Below, piece after piece: positions 7,632 through 19,300 of a DNA stretch of 64,000 nucleotides. Numbering within the stretch: position 1 is the stretch's first letter; each line of letters starts with the position of its first letter. Under the pieces are notes generated by a model. The model ran no database searches. It saw nothing but the letters and a program-made list of their open reading frames with translations, and had not been told where the DNA came from. The stretch lies in the NCBI GenBank assembly GCA_905220665.1, contig CAJNAR010000156.1, positions 248,001 to 312,000 of the forward strand, read 5' to 3'. Both the position numbers and the translations under genes were made by a program. This DNA comes from Albugo candida. Its lineage: Eukaryota; Oomycota; Peronosporomycetes; Albuginales; Albuginaceae.

Positions 7632-10274
7632 TTATGGAGTGGCTTCTGCTTTGCCTGGCTCATATGGGCTACTTTCCGAATTTGTTTCCTGCTGTGTTGC
7701 TGCATTCTCCGTGGGATGCTTCTTCTGGCTTCCTTCACTCTCATTCTCAACTTTGCTTTTGTCAATAGGTTCTTGTTGCGTTGCTGTATGCTCAGCAGGA
7801 TCCTTCTTCTGATTTCCTTGGCTCTCATTCTCAACTTTGCTTTTGTCAACAGATTCTTGTTGCGTTGCTGTATGCTCGGCAGGATCCTTCTTCTGACTTT
7901 CTTGGCTTTCATTCTCATCTTTGATTTCTTGCTGGGGTGGCGTATTGTCAGTCGGGGAAGGATCACATTCAACATCCAACTCATATGATTCGTCTTGGTT
8001 GTCATTCGATGGTGGTTGTTCAGGTGCTTTTGTACTTTCCTTCTCCGTTGTTTCGCAATCCAGTTCGCCTGGGGACACGCAATCTAATTCATCCGGGGTC
8101 ACACAGTCTAGTTGATCCGGGGTCACACAATCTAATTCGTTATGGGTGTCGCAATCCAGCTGTGCTTCTGGGGTACAATCCAAATCACCAGGCGGTGTCG
8201 CTGTCACTCCAGCATCAGGCGGAACTCCTGCTGATGCTCCCGATGATGGTACAGGATTTGGTGGTTGGTTGGATTCCCCATTTGCATCTGGTGGATTTGA
8301 TAATTCGCTAAGAGTTGGAGATGAATTAGATTGTGGTGCTGGAGGATATGTTGATGTCGGTGGAGTTGTTTCGGATTCAGGAACTGATGTGGAAGTCGAT
8401 AGAGATGTATCAGATTCAGTAACAGCTGCAGGTGTCCCAGCTCCAGACGCGACTTCAGGTGTCCCAGCTCCAGCCCCAACTTCTGATGTAGGAGCGGGAG
8501 ATGGTGGTGTTCCTGTTGAATCAGGCAATCCTGAAGATCCCGAAGATATTGGTGAAGTAGCGGGAGACGATGTTAATTCTGTCTGCCCAGTCGGTCCGGA
8601 GATTTCTGGTACAGTCGTTTCGGGTGTGGTTCCTGATTGTGTCTCACAATCCATCTCATCCTTTTTCTCCGTCTCACAATCCATCTCTTGCTTCTTTTCC
8701 GTCTCACAATCCATTTCTTGCTTCTTCTCCGTCTCACAATCGAGCTCGTCCTTCTTTGGAGTCTCACAGTCTAGATCGTCAGTCTTATCCGCATCTACGC
8801 AATCAACGTCCATTCCTGGACTATCGTCTCCGTCGTCAGTATACAATTCATCCTCCTTACTCTCCTTTTCCCCACCGACTCCAGACTCTTTGTCTCCCCC
8901 ATCGCCTTCCGTCTCTTTGTCTCCCCCATCGCCTTCCGTCTCTTTGTCTCCCCCATTGCTTTTAGTCTCGTTACCTTGAACATCTTCAGTCTCTTTGCCT
9001 CCACCGTCTCCAGACTCTTTGTCTCCCCAATCGCCTTCCGTCTCTTTGCCTCCACCGTCTCCGGACTCTTTGTCTCCCCCATCGCCTTCCGTCTCTTTGT
9101 CTCCCCCACTACCTTTAGTCTCGTTACCTTGAACATCTTCAGTCTCTTTGCCTCCACCGTCTCCGGACTCTTTGTCTCCCCCATCGCCTTCCGTCTCTTT
9201 GCCTCCACCGTCTCCGGACTCTTTGTCTCCCCCATCGCCTTCCGTCTCTTTGTCTCCCCCACTACCTTTAGTCTCGTTACCTTGAACATCTTCAGTCTCT
9301 TTGCCTCCACCGTCTCCAGACTCTTTGTCTCCCCAATCGCCTTCAGTCTCTTTGCCTCCACCGTCTCCGGACTCTTTGTCTCCCCAATCGCCTTCCGTCT
9401 CTTTGCCTCCAACATCTTCAGTCTCTTTGCCTCCACCACCTTCAGCCTCTTTAACTCCCCCACCATCTCCAGCCTCGTTGTCTCCACCGTTCTTATTCTG
9501 GTCGTCTCCTCCGCCTACAGTCCCGTTGCTTTCTCCACTCACAATATCCTCCAAGTTTGATTCGCCAGAGAAATCAATCAGCTTTTCCTTTTTGAGTGGA
9601 ACGGTTGGGTTCGCGTTCCCATTGTTTTTGCTTCCGTCTTCTACGCCACCATATTGGAGCTTCCGAGATACCTCACCAAGTCTAGATGTATACTTGGCAG
9701 AATTATAAGGATTACACGACTGACTTGTAACATAAGGAATGCAAGATTCATGATAGCTTTCACCGCTTCGCATGTCTCGAAGATTGTCTCGCTTCAAATG
9801 AAGTTCCAGTCTTAGGACACATCTTTCCGAGGCTCTACAAATCTTTGAAGGGATATCAACTCTCACATGAGCACCATGATTCCCATTATAGCTCCTCACA
9901 ATATCGAGTTGATCTTGATTGGTGAAGACGACGCCTCTCTTTGTGGCACTACCCTGTGCAAAAAATGAGACTAAATTGCCAATTCCCGGTGTTTTAATGT
10001 CAAGTGTGACTGCTGTTTTCTCACAAAAGATCATTGGGTCGACCCATTTCATCCCACCGCAACCATTGTCAGGATTACAGAATTCAGATTCAGAGGTATT
10101 TTCATGTGTTCGCTGAAGCTTTCGGAGACTCGGCTGCTCAACTTCCTCGCAGGTTTTGTTCCATACGTTGATTTTAAGCGTTGTCTGCAAGTGTTTGTCA
10201 CTAGATTTACTTTGAGCGAATTGTGAGTACGCTACCATCACTAACACGGAGTAGTATGGCAGTAGCTTCATCAT
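7632..10274 (-). CDS. secreted repeat-rich protein, candidate surface or host-interface protein
   Basis: This single-exon gene encodes 880 residues from the ATG at 10274, which gives a good signal peptide (MMKLLPYYSVLVMVAYSQFA). A frame start 27 bases upstream would be TTG. Residues ~25-210 form a cysteine-bearing domain (about eight Cys, e.g. CNPDNGCGGMKW, CRASERCVLRLEL) that I do not recognise. Then come four kinds of repeats. The first is an acidic Gly-rich array with basic unit KETEGDGGDKESGDGGG (17 aa), itself in a 51-aa higher-order unit containing DVQGNETKG. The second is about five 10-aa units of the MDCETEKKQE type. A Pro/Ser/Thr-rich linker follows. The third is about six 8-aa units like LDCVTPDE. 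The fourth is three 28-aa units around KKDPAEHTATQQE. No membrane anchor is seen. The repeats suggest a stalk or adhesin-like surface protein or an apoplastic decoy. That role is inference. Confidence 0.85.
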   Translation of the reverse strand: MMKLLPYYSVLVMVAYSQFAQSKSSDKHLQTTLKINVWNKTCEEVEQPSLRKLQRTHENTSESEFCNPDNGCGGMKWVDPMIFCEKTAVTLDIKTPGIGNLVSFFAQGSATKRGVVFTNQDQLDIVRSYNGNHGAHVRVDIPSKICRASERCVLRLELHLKRDNLRDMRSGESYHESCIPYVTSQSCNPYNSAKYTSRLGEVSRKLQYGGVEDGSKNNGNANPTVPLKKEKLIDFSGESNLEDIVSGESNGTVGGGDDQNKNGGDNEAGDGGGVKEAEGGGGKETEDVGGKETEGDWGDKESGDGGGKETEGDWGDKESGDGGGKETEDVQGNETKGSGGDKETEGDGGDKESGDGGGKETEGDGGDKESGDGGGKETEDVQGNETKGSGGDKETEGDGGDKESGDGGGKETEGDWGDKESGDGGGKETEDVQGNETKSNGGDKETEGDGGDKETEGDGGDKESGVGGEKESKEDELYTDDGDDSPGMDVDCVDADKTDDLDCETPKKDELDCETEKKQEMDCETEKKQEMDCETEKKDEMDCETQSGTTPETTVPEISGPTGQTELTSSPATSPISSGSSGLPDSTGTPPSPAPTSEVGAGAGTPEVASGAGTPAAVTESDTSLSTSTSVPESETTPPTSTYPPAPQSNSSPTLSELSNPPDANGESNQPPNPVPSSGASAGVPPDAGVTATPPGDLDCTPEAQLDCDTHNELDCVTPDQLDCVTPDELDCVSPGELDCETTEKESTKAPEQPPSNDNQDESYELDVECDPSPTDNTPPQQEIKDENESQESQKKDPAEHTATQQESVDKSKVENESQGNQKKDPAEHTATQQEPIDKSKVENESEGSQKKHPTENAATQQETNSESSPYEPGKAEATP
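8870..9500 (-). repeat. nested tandem repeat, 51-nt unit in 153-nt higher-order unit
   Basis: Within the secreted repeat gene, 51-nt units encode KETEGDGGDKESGDGGG. They are grouped in about three 153-nt blocks that each add DVQGNETKG. Some blocks are nearly identical at the nucleotide level, which points to recent unequal exchange or slippage. The array stays in frame throughout. Confidence 0.85.
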
Positions 10275-10898
10275 TTGTATTCGAAAATAATAAACGATCA
10301 AATTCGATAGCTATCTCTTCACACAAATTGAAATATGAGCCAAAATCGATGGATTAAGGACACACGTTGCATTGGAGTGATGAGTAGACATTTGGGTGTC
10401 TTTTCCTCCCTAGTGATCAGCATATGAGTATGTGACTATTGTCAGGAACGTTAAGAAACGTGTCGATTTCTAATTCAATGAGCTTTGACATACAGGGTGA
10501 ATCCAGCTCATTTCTTACGCAGGTAAAAAAAAATTATGTACCAAGTACCGAAGTCTGTCTTCCAAATTACGAAAGGGTACTTTGGTGACGCACGATGACG
10601 TGGAAACAAACAAGCACGGAGTTAGTCATCGAATGCACGGATGCTCCTTACACGGGTATCCTTTAATCCACTACGTACAAAAGCTGACTTAGTTTTGCTT
10701 TTTCATTGGACCGCAAGCACTGTACAGAGGTAATTACAGCAAGATCCGTTTTTCTATTGGTTTCTTATACTTGAGTGTCGATGAGTAGAGACTCGACATC
10801 GAGCTATTCCTTCATATAAGTATCCATTTCATTATCCAAGTCTTGCATCGACTTTGAGCTAAAGTAACATTCCGCTGAGAATGCGTCCGAAAATGAGC
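10275..10898. other. intergenic region without recognised gene
   Basis: About 620 bp between the start of the secreted repeat gene (leftward) and the 3' end of ALYREF. It presumably holds the repeat gene's promoter. No coding pattern or repeat was seen. Confidence 0.5.
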
Positions 10899-12265
10899 TC
10901 AAATTGGAGAGCGGAGAACGCACCTTTGTCCGTGCTGTACACGACCACTTCGACCTGCACTTCGACCTCCACCTCGACCTCCACCGCGACCACCGCGCTT
11001 TCCTCTACACCACAAACGACAGTATGCTTCGTCAATGCCTGCCGTGAAGTAGAAGTCAGCTTTGACATAACGCACCCGATGTTCACTTTAAAATGCACGT
11101 CTCGGTCGACAGTCTTGTTAAGTGCTGTTCCAAAAAGACCTTCGCGGACATTTGTATCATTGTCTAGCGCAATTTGCATTGGTTGACCGTCCAATGTGCG
11201 TCCTAATGAGGACGGCCAAGACGTTAGGTCTGAAACAGGCTGACAATTCTATAAAGTCTGAGGCTTCCTCGCTCACCATCGTATTGCTTGATAGCTTTCT
11301 CAGCATCGCTTCTCCGGCCAAACCAAACACGAGCAACTCCTTTGGATCTTCCAGAACGATCGTATACGATCTCTGCTTTGGTGACTTGACCAACAGTATT
11401 AAAAAGTTCACGGACGTCATCCTCCAATATATCAAATTTAAGGTTCTTGACGAATATCTTCGTGCCCGTGTTACTTGTATCCGGTCCTCCCAATCGTGAT
11501 AAAATCGAGCCTGATTAAAACAATGAAAACATAATGAAAACGATGCCGCTTCTTGAGATTGTGAACAAAGATATCCAAAGTCCACGGCGTTCCAGCAAAG
11601 CGGCTTGCACATATCATCCTCTCTATCTATCCTGACTTTTTATACAAAGAGGCATGCAACAACGCGCTTCTAGTACTCAAATCCACGATCGATATGGCGC
11701 AAGACACAGCTTTCTAATCCGAGGGGAGGTGAAGTGGCAATGCTAGCGGCTTGTTGTGATGGAAACGCTTGGACATTTGTACTTCTTGTTTCAATAATAA
11801 AATAGAGCACCAACCTTTTTTATTCTCTCTTGGAACCGGTCGTTTGACAACAATCGCTCGTTTCTTGTTCACAATGGTCGCACGTCTAGTAGTAACTTTG
11901 TTCACTGCATCGTCTTGATCATCATCAACGTCCATAGTGGTATCCTCACCAACATTCTAACCATTCGATGTCGTTGTGAAAAGAAACACAAAAGAAGGTT
12001 CAGCTTCCAATTTCATTGACTTTTGTACATCATTTGATGAAGTAACTTTGAGAGGTTGATGACTTACATGTCTTGCATAAGGTTGATTGGTTCGGCGAAC
12101 ACGATCTCTCCGACCTTTTCTGATGGGCCCAATAGATCCCTGCCGTCCACCACGTCTTTCTATTTTATCAGGACGTGCGTCTGGGTTCTGAGGGGATTTC
12201 TTTTTTTTACTCGCTATCAAATCATCCAAACTCATATCCAACGAAGATAGTAGTGACGAAGCCAT
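10899..12265 (-). CDS. ALYREF: ALYREF/THO4 mRNA-export adaptor
   Basis: Five exons on the reverse strand, 12265-12068, 11956-11815, 11510-11277, 11202-11076 and 11004-10899, join to a 268-residue protein (human ALYREF is about 257). The N-terminus, MSLDDLIASKKKK, is the UAP56-binding motif of REF proteins. The central RRM shows RNP2 (KIFVKNL) and RNP1-like (KGVARVWF) segments and ends with AIKQYDG joined to RTLDGQPMQIAL. The C-terminus is an RGG box (GKRGGRGGGRGGGRSAGRSGR) visible only after removing the 71-nt last intron. Family members couple splicing to nuclear mRNA export with the TREX complex. Introns are 111, 304, 74 and 71 nt. The 304-nt one is unusually long here and could hide a small exon. 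The C-terminal UAP56-binding helix seen in animal ALYREF is not evident. Confidence 0.9.
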
Positions 12266-12350
12266 TCTTTCTATGTGGAAAACTGCCCCCTCTTCGTAGA
12301 GGCGCGCAAAAACCGGTTTTGAATTGGGGCAAATCAGTGAATTGCTCAGC
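12266..12350. promoter_or_regulatory. 85-bp shared divergent promoter
   Basis: Only 85 bp separate the ALYREF start codon (leftward) from the start codon of the V-ATPase-accessory-like gene (rightward). Both promoters and both 5' leaders must fit or overlap here. The bases CCATTC at the ALYREF start resemble the oomycete initiator. Confidence 0.55.
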
Positions 12351-13446
12351 ATGGATCAGCGTCGTTCAATGCTTCTCGCTCTTTTGGTAAGTCTGTTCTC
12401 TTTGACAGTGTCAAATGAAGAGCGAAGCTTCTCGCGCCATGTCCCTTTGATTCTCTGGTCCCCTACCTCGTACGTATTGATCCTTTATCCCACGCTAATT
12501 TGGCCCTAAATGCGCAACTGCGATTTTATCAGTGTCTTCATGAAGCAAAGTCGATATGTTGCAACTCGCTTGGATGATCATGAAGTTATATCCGTTTTCA
12601 AGAATTTGATGAAATACCCATCCGAAAGAGCGGTATGTACTAGGGAGTATTCGGAACCATTCACTAACATTTAATGTCACATGGCAAGTCTGAACCGCTG
12701 GGGTCATTCAGCGACAATAATAGCGAGATTCTGTGCTTATTTTTGTTTCCAAGACTATACACAGATGAGCTGTCATCTTTTCGTGATATGCAAAAAGCGA
12801 GCTCTTCAGTCGAAGACTTTGTACAGCAGGCCAAATCGTCCATCGTCGCACCGTACACGATTCGTTCGAAATCTATCATAAAACTGCTCGCAGAACACAA
12901 CGCAGTCACCTTGTCGATAGACGAAGTTGATGTACGCTTATTTGGATTCTAGCTGTGCAACTGAACTTATCGTCGCGCTTTTAGGACTTTTTGGAAACTG
13001 ATGAAGCCAAGGCAATGTCCTCAAACAACAAAAGAGATTTTCTGCTCGTGAAAATACGTGAAGATATGACTCGTATTGAGGCTGACTCACTTATCAAGTC
13101 TACAGCAGACTCCATCACCAAATTCACCGAAAATCGAGTTGATTTTGCTTTGACAAGCGACCATAGCACGGACTATAATCGAGAAGGCTCTCAACTACCC
13201 TGGCAGTCTCGTCGTCTCGACCAACCTGCTAGATTGCAATGTGAATCGGGCTATATTCTGGGTGGCTCTCACGACAAGCCATTTTGTTTCTCTCGTTATG
13301 TGCACATGACACCTGAGATTCTGGCTGGCATCTTGATCGGATTTTTCTTTGTTCTGTTACTTTACGTTGGCATTGGTGCTATGCACAGTCTTCAGACTCC
13401 CACACGTTATCCAACGCATGGACCACCGAAAGGAAAGGAATTTTAA
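12351..13446 (+). CDS. type I membrane protein, probable V-ATPase accessory subunit (Ac45/VOA1/BIG1-like)
   Basis: Four exons, 12351-12469, 12533-12632, 12689-12931 and 12985-13446, encode 307 residues. There is a signal peptide (MLLALLVSLFSLTVS), then HVPLILWSPTS, which resembles the start of the mature Ac45 lumenal domain. A lumenal region of about 230 residues follows. One C-terminal transmembrane helix (ILAGILIGFFFVLLLYVGIG) is followed by a short cytosolic tail, LQTPTRYPTHGPPKGKEF. The TM-plus-LQTP...KGKE ending is like ATP6AP1, VOA1 and BIG1 proteins, which help assemble the V-ATPase Vo sector in the ER. The overall architecture supports this. The identification rests on the two ends, so it is moderately sure. 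Introns are 53-63 nt. It shares a promoter region with ALYREF. Confidence 0.6.
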
Positions 13447-14793
13447 CACCAGAAATAAAAGCTAATAAAAATTTGTTTAGTGAATATGGTATCTTAGCCA
13501 TCGATGCGTGACAAAAACTCGAAGTCGAAGGCTATAATCGCCGAGGTAAAAAAAAGAAGCAACCATAGGAATTAGTGATATATAGAGCGTCGGTAAAGCT
13601 TGTCTTGTACAGCAAGAGATTTTTGGAACGGCCTCGTAACTAGTAGCTCTCTAAAGTCATCGGCAGAAACCAAGTTACGGAAGCAATCCGGTATTATCTC
13701 GGCAAACTTATACTGTCTTTTCCACAATGAATGACCTTACTGTGGCAGTGTCTGAGATAGTGATCCAGTTTCGTGTTCAAAACGAGCGCAGACGCGTCGA
13801 AAACGGCAACGATCGTGGATAAGGACGGTTAACCCCACAGGAGAATGTTGCTGGATACTGATTTAAGACGATTAGTGTAGCGATTATATCCGTGGCTCAG
13901 CAATTGATCACTGAGATGTGTGTTAAGTCTGTGACCTTTGTTGATATCTATGCCGTTCATACTGGGGACTGGAAATTGATGTTTGACTCGAAGACTCTAT
14001 TCCTATGGCATCTTTCTTCGAAACTTTGGGCAGACCTTACTCTTGAAGTTTATGTCATTCAAATTATCCGGTAGGTTTTCTTGTTGCTAGAGCTTAGCTA
14101 TGAGTGCGTGGTTGATATTCGCAAACAGCCTACCATGTAGATAGAAATGGACTACCCGTGTTGAATGTGTGGAGTCATTTCTCGTCGCGACGATGTGCTG
14201 CACCACGCTCGCCATGGTCGGATCTACGTCTCCCTGAAGCCCGGCAAGCGACGACGTGGACACTGCGCAAGGTCCTTCCAGACAAGCGCGTTGACGCAGA
14301 AGATGCCGTGCGGCTGATAGCCTTAGTGGCGGTGACACAGAGCATAGACATCGTCGGTTCGGTTTTGTTATATAGAGAGTACTCTGTAAGCAATTAACGC
14401 GTAGTTGCAAGATGATAGTGCTACGTTCACCATCGATCGTTTAGCTTGCAAATTCTAGCTCCTTGCACTATGATTACTGCACTGTTGATGCTTGTAGCAG
14501 CAAAATTCTTTAGAAGCTAGAGTCATCATAATTTACTGTCTGAGTACAACATTTATCAGCCATCACTATTTGCTGTCATCCTCGTTCTTATACAGCTCAC
14601 ACCTAATTGGTATGGGTGTCTTAGATAAGCGTTATCAAGCTGAATAGGCGGTGGAGTCAATTACCGGCTATGTATGATCACATGCGGTACCTCATATCTG
14701 ATAGTGAAAGGCACTGCGAAGTAATTTCTTGCAATAATCAGTGCATCGTTGGTCCTGTCTTCTAGGTTCGCACGGTTAAGTACTTACTGAACA
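13447..14793. other. intergenic region without recognised gene
   Basis: About 1.35 kb. Reading frames here are short on both strands and lack family signals. The pair of opposing frames at 14158-14410 share no recognisable motif. No tRNA-like cloverleaf was noticed. The right end presumably carries the promoter of the PRKRIP1-like gene. Confidence 0.5.
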
Positions 14794-15451
14794 ATGGGTC
14801 GGTACACGACAGTGCAGACATACACGGATCAGGATGCAAAAGTGGCTACCATTTCATACTCCGTGGAAACTTCAGTCGAACCAAATGCTCTAGCGAACAA
14901 AAATGCGAATGAAAAGGCTCACAAAGACGTTAAGAACAGCGATGAGAGATTTCACTTTAATCGAGTGGATAATGTGCTGGGTAGCTCTGCTGGCGCCGGA
15001 AGTGGCGAGTTCCACGTATATCGAGCATCCAGAAGAAGGTACTTTACAAATAAGCTAACTGCGTATACGAAACTCATATGTGAGGTAATTGTTATCAAGA
15101 GAAATGGAACGTGTAGCAAAGATGGAGAAGGAACATCAGCGGAAGGTAGAAGAAGAGGAATTTGAAAGAAAGCGGTTGCAAAATATCGCAGAATTTGAAT
15201 CTCGTGTTCAAAAGAAAGCAAAGCGACGGAGATTACGAAAAGATAGAGCTAAAAATCGACAGGTGAAGCAATCTGTTCCGGGTGACTCTACGAAGCAACA
15301 CGATGACCAGCTTACTAATGTGATTGACGGACAAAACTGCAAAAAAACTATCAAACAAAATGGTACAGCCGAAGATGAGTTGCACCTAACTTCCAAAGAT
15401 GATCCCTCATCAGTCGAAATAATTGAACTCGACAGTACACTTGTGCCATAG
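14794..15451 (+). CDS. PRKRIP1: PRKRIP1-like (DUF1168) spliceosomal protein
   Basis: Two exons, 14794-15038 and 15100-15451, with a 61-nt intron, give 198 residues (human PRKRIP1 is about 184). The signature of the family, GSSAGAGSGEFHVYRASRRR, lies at the end of exon 1 and is continued by EMERVAKMEKEHQRKVEEEE. Human PRKRIP1 is a component of the catalytic spliceosome, where its long helix contacts U2 snRNP. Downstream is a charged helical stretch rich in Lys/Arg (KKAKRRRLRKDRAKNRQVK), typical of nuclear DUF1168 proteins, and then an acidic Ser/Thr-rich tail. The splice join restores the conserved YRxxRRRE motif exactly, which supports the intron. No adjacent partner gene is evident. Confidence 0.9.
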
Positions 15452-16121
15452 CAACAATCAAGTTGTGGATCTATGAATGCGCCTATTGCATTCGAGGCAT
15501 CATGATGATGAAGTAACAAACCTCACACATCCGTAGATTTGAAGTTGGAAAGAGCACACCGTAATCAACTTCTGAATAACGCAATTAAATGCATGTGACT
15601 TCACAGATAGTCTTTTTTGAATTTTCATCTCATGTCCGAGTATTCTGACTGTATGATGTGGCAGAATGAGTGCTAAATACATGGGATGGTAATCTTCAAA
15701 GGAAACGATCAAACTAGTATTTCAATCTCTCAAGTTGACGTTAGTAGAACGAGAAAGCTTCGCCTTGCAATATCGGGAGAATGGAGAGGAGACATCGATC
15801 AGATTCTTCTTTCCCGCTTCGTCTACCGTTGTTATTTTCCCCCGTATCTCTTGCTTGTGCCAAGCACATTATCTTTTATGATCTACAGAATGTAATACTG
15901 ATTAACTGCTCGTGATATTTCACAGCATATATCAATTGTATGTCAGAGGCTCATTTGTATATTTAAGCAAAGGGCTGACTACGTCATCTTGCGGGTGCAT
16001 CGCGCTTCGATCAAGTCCTCTGCGCAATTTGCAACCTAATATGCGCCAAAAAGTTGAATATGCATTACTCACCGTCACTCTAGGATCGATCAAAGGTGCT
16101 AACAGATCAGCAAAACATTGA
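15452..16121. other. intergenic flank of the LTR element
   Basis: About 670 bp between the PRKRIP1-like gene and the left LTR. No gene, repeat or RNA pattern was recognised. Confidence 0.5.
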
Positions 16122-16355
16122 TGCGTGTTATGTGTATCTTTTACAGACAAGGTATTTGACATAACTAGCGATAAATGATCTTAATACACGCACTTTACTT
16201 TTCTCGAAAATTAGGTCGAAGCAGATCCCGAGCAATTATAGAAGGAAATCTACTAATAGAAACCACAGAGGATATCAAAGTTAACTTTAGTTGAATACGT
16301 TAGCGCGATTTGTTGAAGGTTTAGGAACAGCCTTTATAGTTAGAGCTGAAGCGGT
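16122..16355 (+). repeat. left LTR of the gypsy-like element
   Basis: Begins TGCGTGTTATGTGTAT and matches 20886-21177 over long stretches, including the shared TACACGCACTT, AAGCAGATCCCGAGCAAT and CACAGAGGATATCAA. It is about 55 bases shorter than the right copy because of an internal deletion near 16285. The right boundary is approximate. Confidence 0.8.
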
Positions 16356-19300
16356 GCCTCAAGTTGAAGACATGAGCACCAACCAGAATATGTATGCGGA
16401 GCTAGATAAGATGGCATCCGACTCCGAAGAAAGAAGACAAAAAAGGCATTCCGGAAGCTGGATCCATCTGGATTTTTCATAGGAGAGCGAACGGAAGATC
16501 GAGTTCGACGGAGGACTGCGAGATGGTGGATGTTCAGGAGCGGATCGAATTGCCAATGCGCCACAAGTCCAAGACACCGATGTACAAAGGAGAGACGTCG
16601 AAAAACAAGAGGAAGTTTGTGAAGAAGTACCAGGATTATTACAACACGCTTCTGGCGTACGAAACATGCCAGAATAAACCAATCGTCATGCCGGTATCCG
16701 TTTGCGTGGAGGTATGGACAAAAGAACAGATCCTGAAGTATGAGATGGAAAAATCTGCAATGGAAGTAGCAAAAAAAGATGGATAAATTATATTCGGAAG
16801 CAGGAGAGCCGGATTACGTGGATTCGGCAAAGACTGATGCAGAAATGCGCAAGCGCAAGATGGATTTTACTCTGACCGATGCAGGCTCGCAAATTTTTCG
16901 TCTGAGAAACCAGATACATCGGGTATTGAATCAGCAAGGTCTGCAGGAGTATGTGGAACATGCGGATGCGAAAAGAATTGTCCAGTGGATGGTGGATGCT
17001 GGAGCCGCCAACTTTCAGACGAAAAATCGTGGAAAAGCTGGGAATGGACGTTCACAAGACAAAGAAGAAGAATCCCGTAGTCTTCTGCAAATGGTGCCAA
17101 GATTCATTGAAAAGCTTTATTGAGTGAGAAACAGTATTAATATCACACAGCATGTCACAAAGAGTTGAGGTGAGAGATGTTAAGACGACCAAGTTTGTAT
17201 AACGCAATAATTATCATAAAAGTAAAGATGAGAAGTCTCCGATGTTTGAAGTGTGTTAGTACGGAGCATTCCGTTCGAAACTGGTCGCCATGTGCACCAG
17301 GAGAGGGTGAAAGATTGTTGAAACAAAGGATAATTGAAGCGATAAGGAAAGTGAAAAAACAGTTGCACGCAATAGCAGTGGAGAGGTCATGACTATGGTG
17401 GATGGCATCGAAATTGTCAATACTCTATTGGATTCAGGATCGGATTATCGGATGATATCCGTTGGCCTCGTGAAGGTGCTTCGGCTGCGAAACATCTGCC
17501 GATAAAAGACTCAAAAGTGCCGTTTAATGTAGCCACCGTGGGAAGACGCCACTATGGTTTAAACGAATTGTGATTTTAGCCTGTGTGTAGTTCACTACAA
17601 ATGGGGGGGGGCGTTCTTATGGCGGAATATGGACGTCATGTTAAATGAAGAAGATGAATCGCTCTCGTTAAACATGTATAGAAATTTTATGGAGACGATA
17701 AGGTATTCGGTGGAGGCGAATTTGCAAGGAGCAATTGGAAAGCAACAATCTGGGATACGTCCGTTGATAAGAAGTACAGACTCCCGTCAATAAGTATTTG
17801 AAAAGCTTCGAGGAAAGGTTATATGAAGAACTAGATGATACTGTCGCGAAGCAGAACGGTGTCTTTTCACCCCGGAAGTGCCTTTTACCGAAACTCAGCA
17901 AGAAACGGCTAATTCCGCATTGAAGGGAAAGGTGACCGAAGCGCAGGAAGCAAGAGCCACAGTGGAGCCAGTCAACCTTCTAAAGAATTTTTTTTATCAG
18001 ATATGGAGATAAATGTCGACTGGAAATTGCTGCAGACCCTCCTGTCAAAGCTGCAAGTCATTCTAAAGGAAGGATCCATACCGTTCATGGCAAAGTCGAG
18101 TCGTTATCCACCACTTCATAAAGACTGCATTGATAGCAATATCGCGGACCTGATGGAGCACGATTTAATATATCGTAATCCAGATTTTGATGTGAAAGTT
18201 CCCCGCGTATTGTAGCGAAAAAGGATCTCCGTTCTTACCCTGTGACGGTGGACCCTAAGGGCAAAAATTGAATTGACGGTTCCGATGGCATGGCCCATGC
18301 CGCACCCTCGAAGTAGTTTTGTCAAATTTGGCGGGATCAAGATGCTATTTTTCTTTGGACTGTTTTCGATTTTACTGCCAAGTACCGTTACATCCGAATA
18401 GCCGAGATTATGTTACTGTGGTGACACCAAATGGCTTGTTTACGGCAAATCGAGCTATCATGGGATCGACCGATGCAGTTTCTTATGCACAGCAAGTGGC
18501 CGAATAAGTCATGAAGCCTGTTTTGGGAAAAGGCGTACAGTCTGGTTGGATGATGTCTTGGGATATGCGGAGACTGAGAAGCAATTTCTGGATACACTAG
18601 AGGTGGTCATACAAAGATGCCGGGACTTTGGAATAAACCACATTCGGAAAAATGTAGTTTTCTTTCGTAACCAAGGTCATAAGCCATTGTGCAAGTCGGA
18701 TACAAGGCCTGTGTGAGCTTGCACTTCCATAAACCGCAGCAGGACTACAACAATTTTATGTGCTGTAAACGGGATGCGCCAGAACTTTCCGAATTACACA
18801 ACTCTTGTGAAAGATCTGCAGGACGTTCAGGAACATGCAACAAAGTCTGCAGGAAGCAGAAAGAAAAATAATCTCACGACAATATTGTTACGGGATCATG
18901 GATAAATTTCCAAACAGAAGGCCTGTTTAGATAAGATCAAAGTGTTCTGTCTGCTATGGTGCCCATGGCGCATACAAGAGATGCGTGGGACGTACGTCTG
19001 TATACCGATGCATCTCAAGATCATTGGGTTATCATTACTCAAGTAGCACCGAGAAATTGTCAAAACCCAAACGGGAACAAGACCATTTCCCCTCGCTTTC
19101 ATAGATGGGTCGCTCAAACGGTCTATGTTGAAATGAACGACGATTGAAAGAAGAGTTTTCTTTTGTGGAGACTTGCAAGCGGATGGAATACTTGTTGCTG
19201 TGACAATAGGATTTTATATATTTACCGACCATCGAAATCTGCAGTTCATATTCGACTCAGGGAGTGTTGATAATGCGATTGCTCGATATAGAGCCGAAAA

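Noticed and set aside
8146..8979. 277-codon plus-strand frame, plus several others at 8570-9708
   Set aside because: They are antisense shadows of the in-frame repeats of the secreted protein. The reverse strand has a signal peptide and a single long frame.
8870..9500. Regular repeats that could suggest a CRISPR array
   Set aside because: There are no unique spacers between units. The repeats are in-frame coding repeats in a eukaryotic gene.
10881..11186. 101-codon plus-strand frame rich in Thr/Ser
   Set aside because: It is the antisense of the ALYREF RGG-box exon and an intron.
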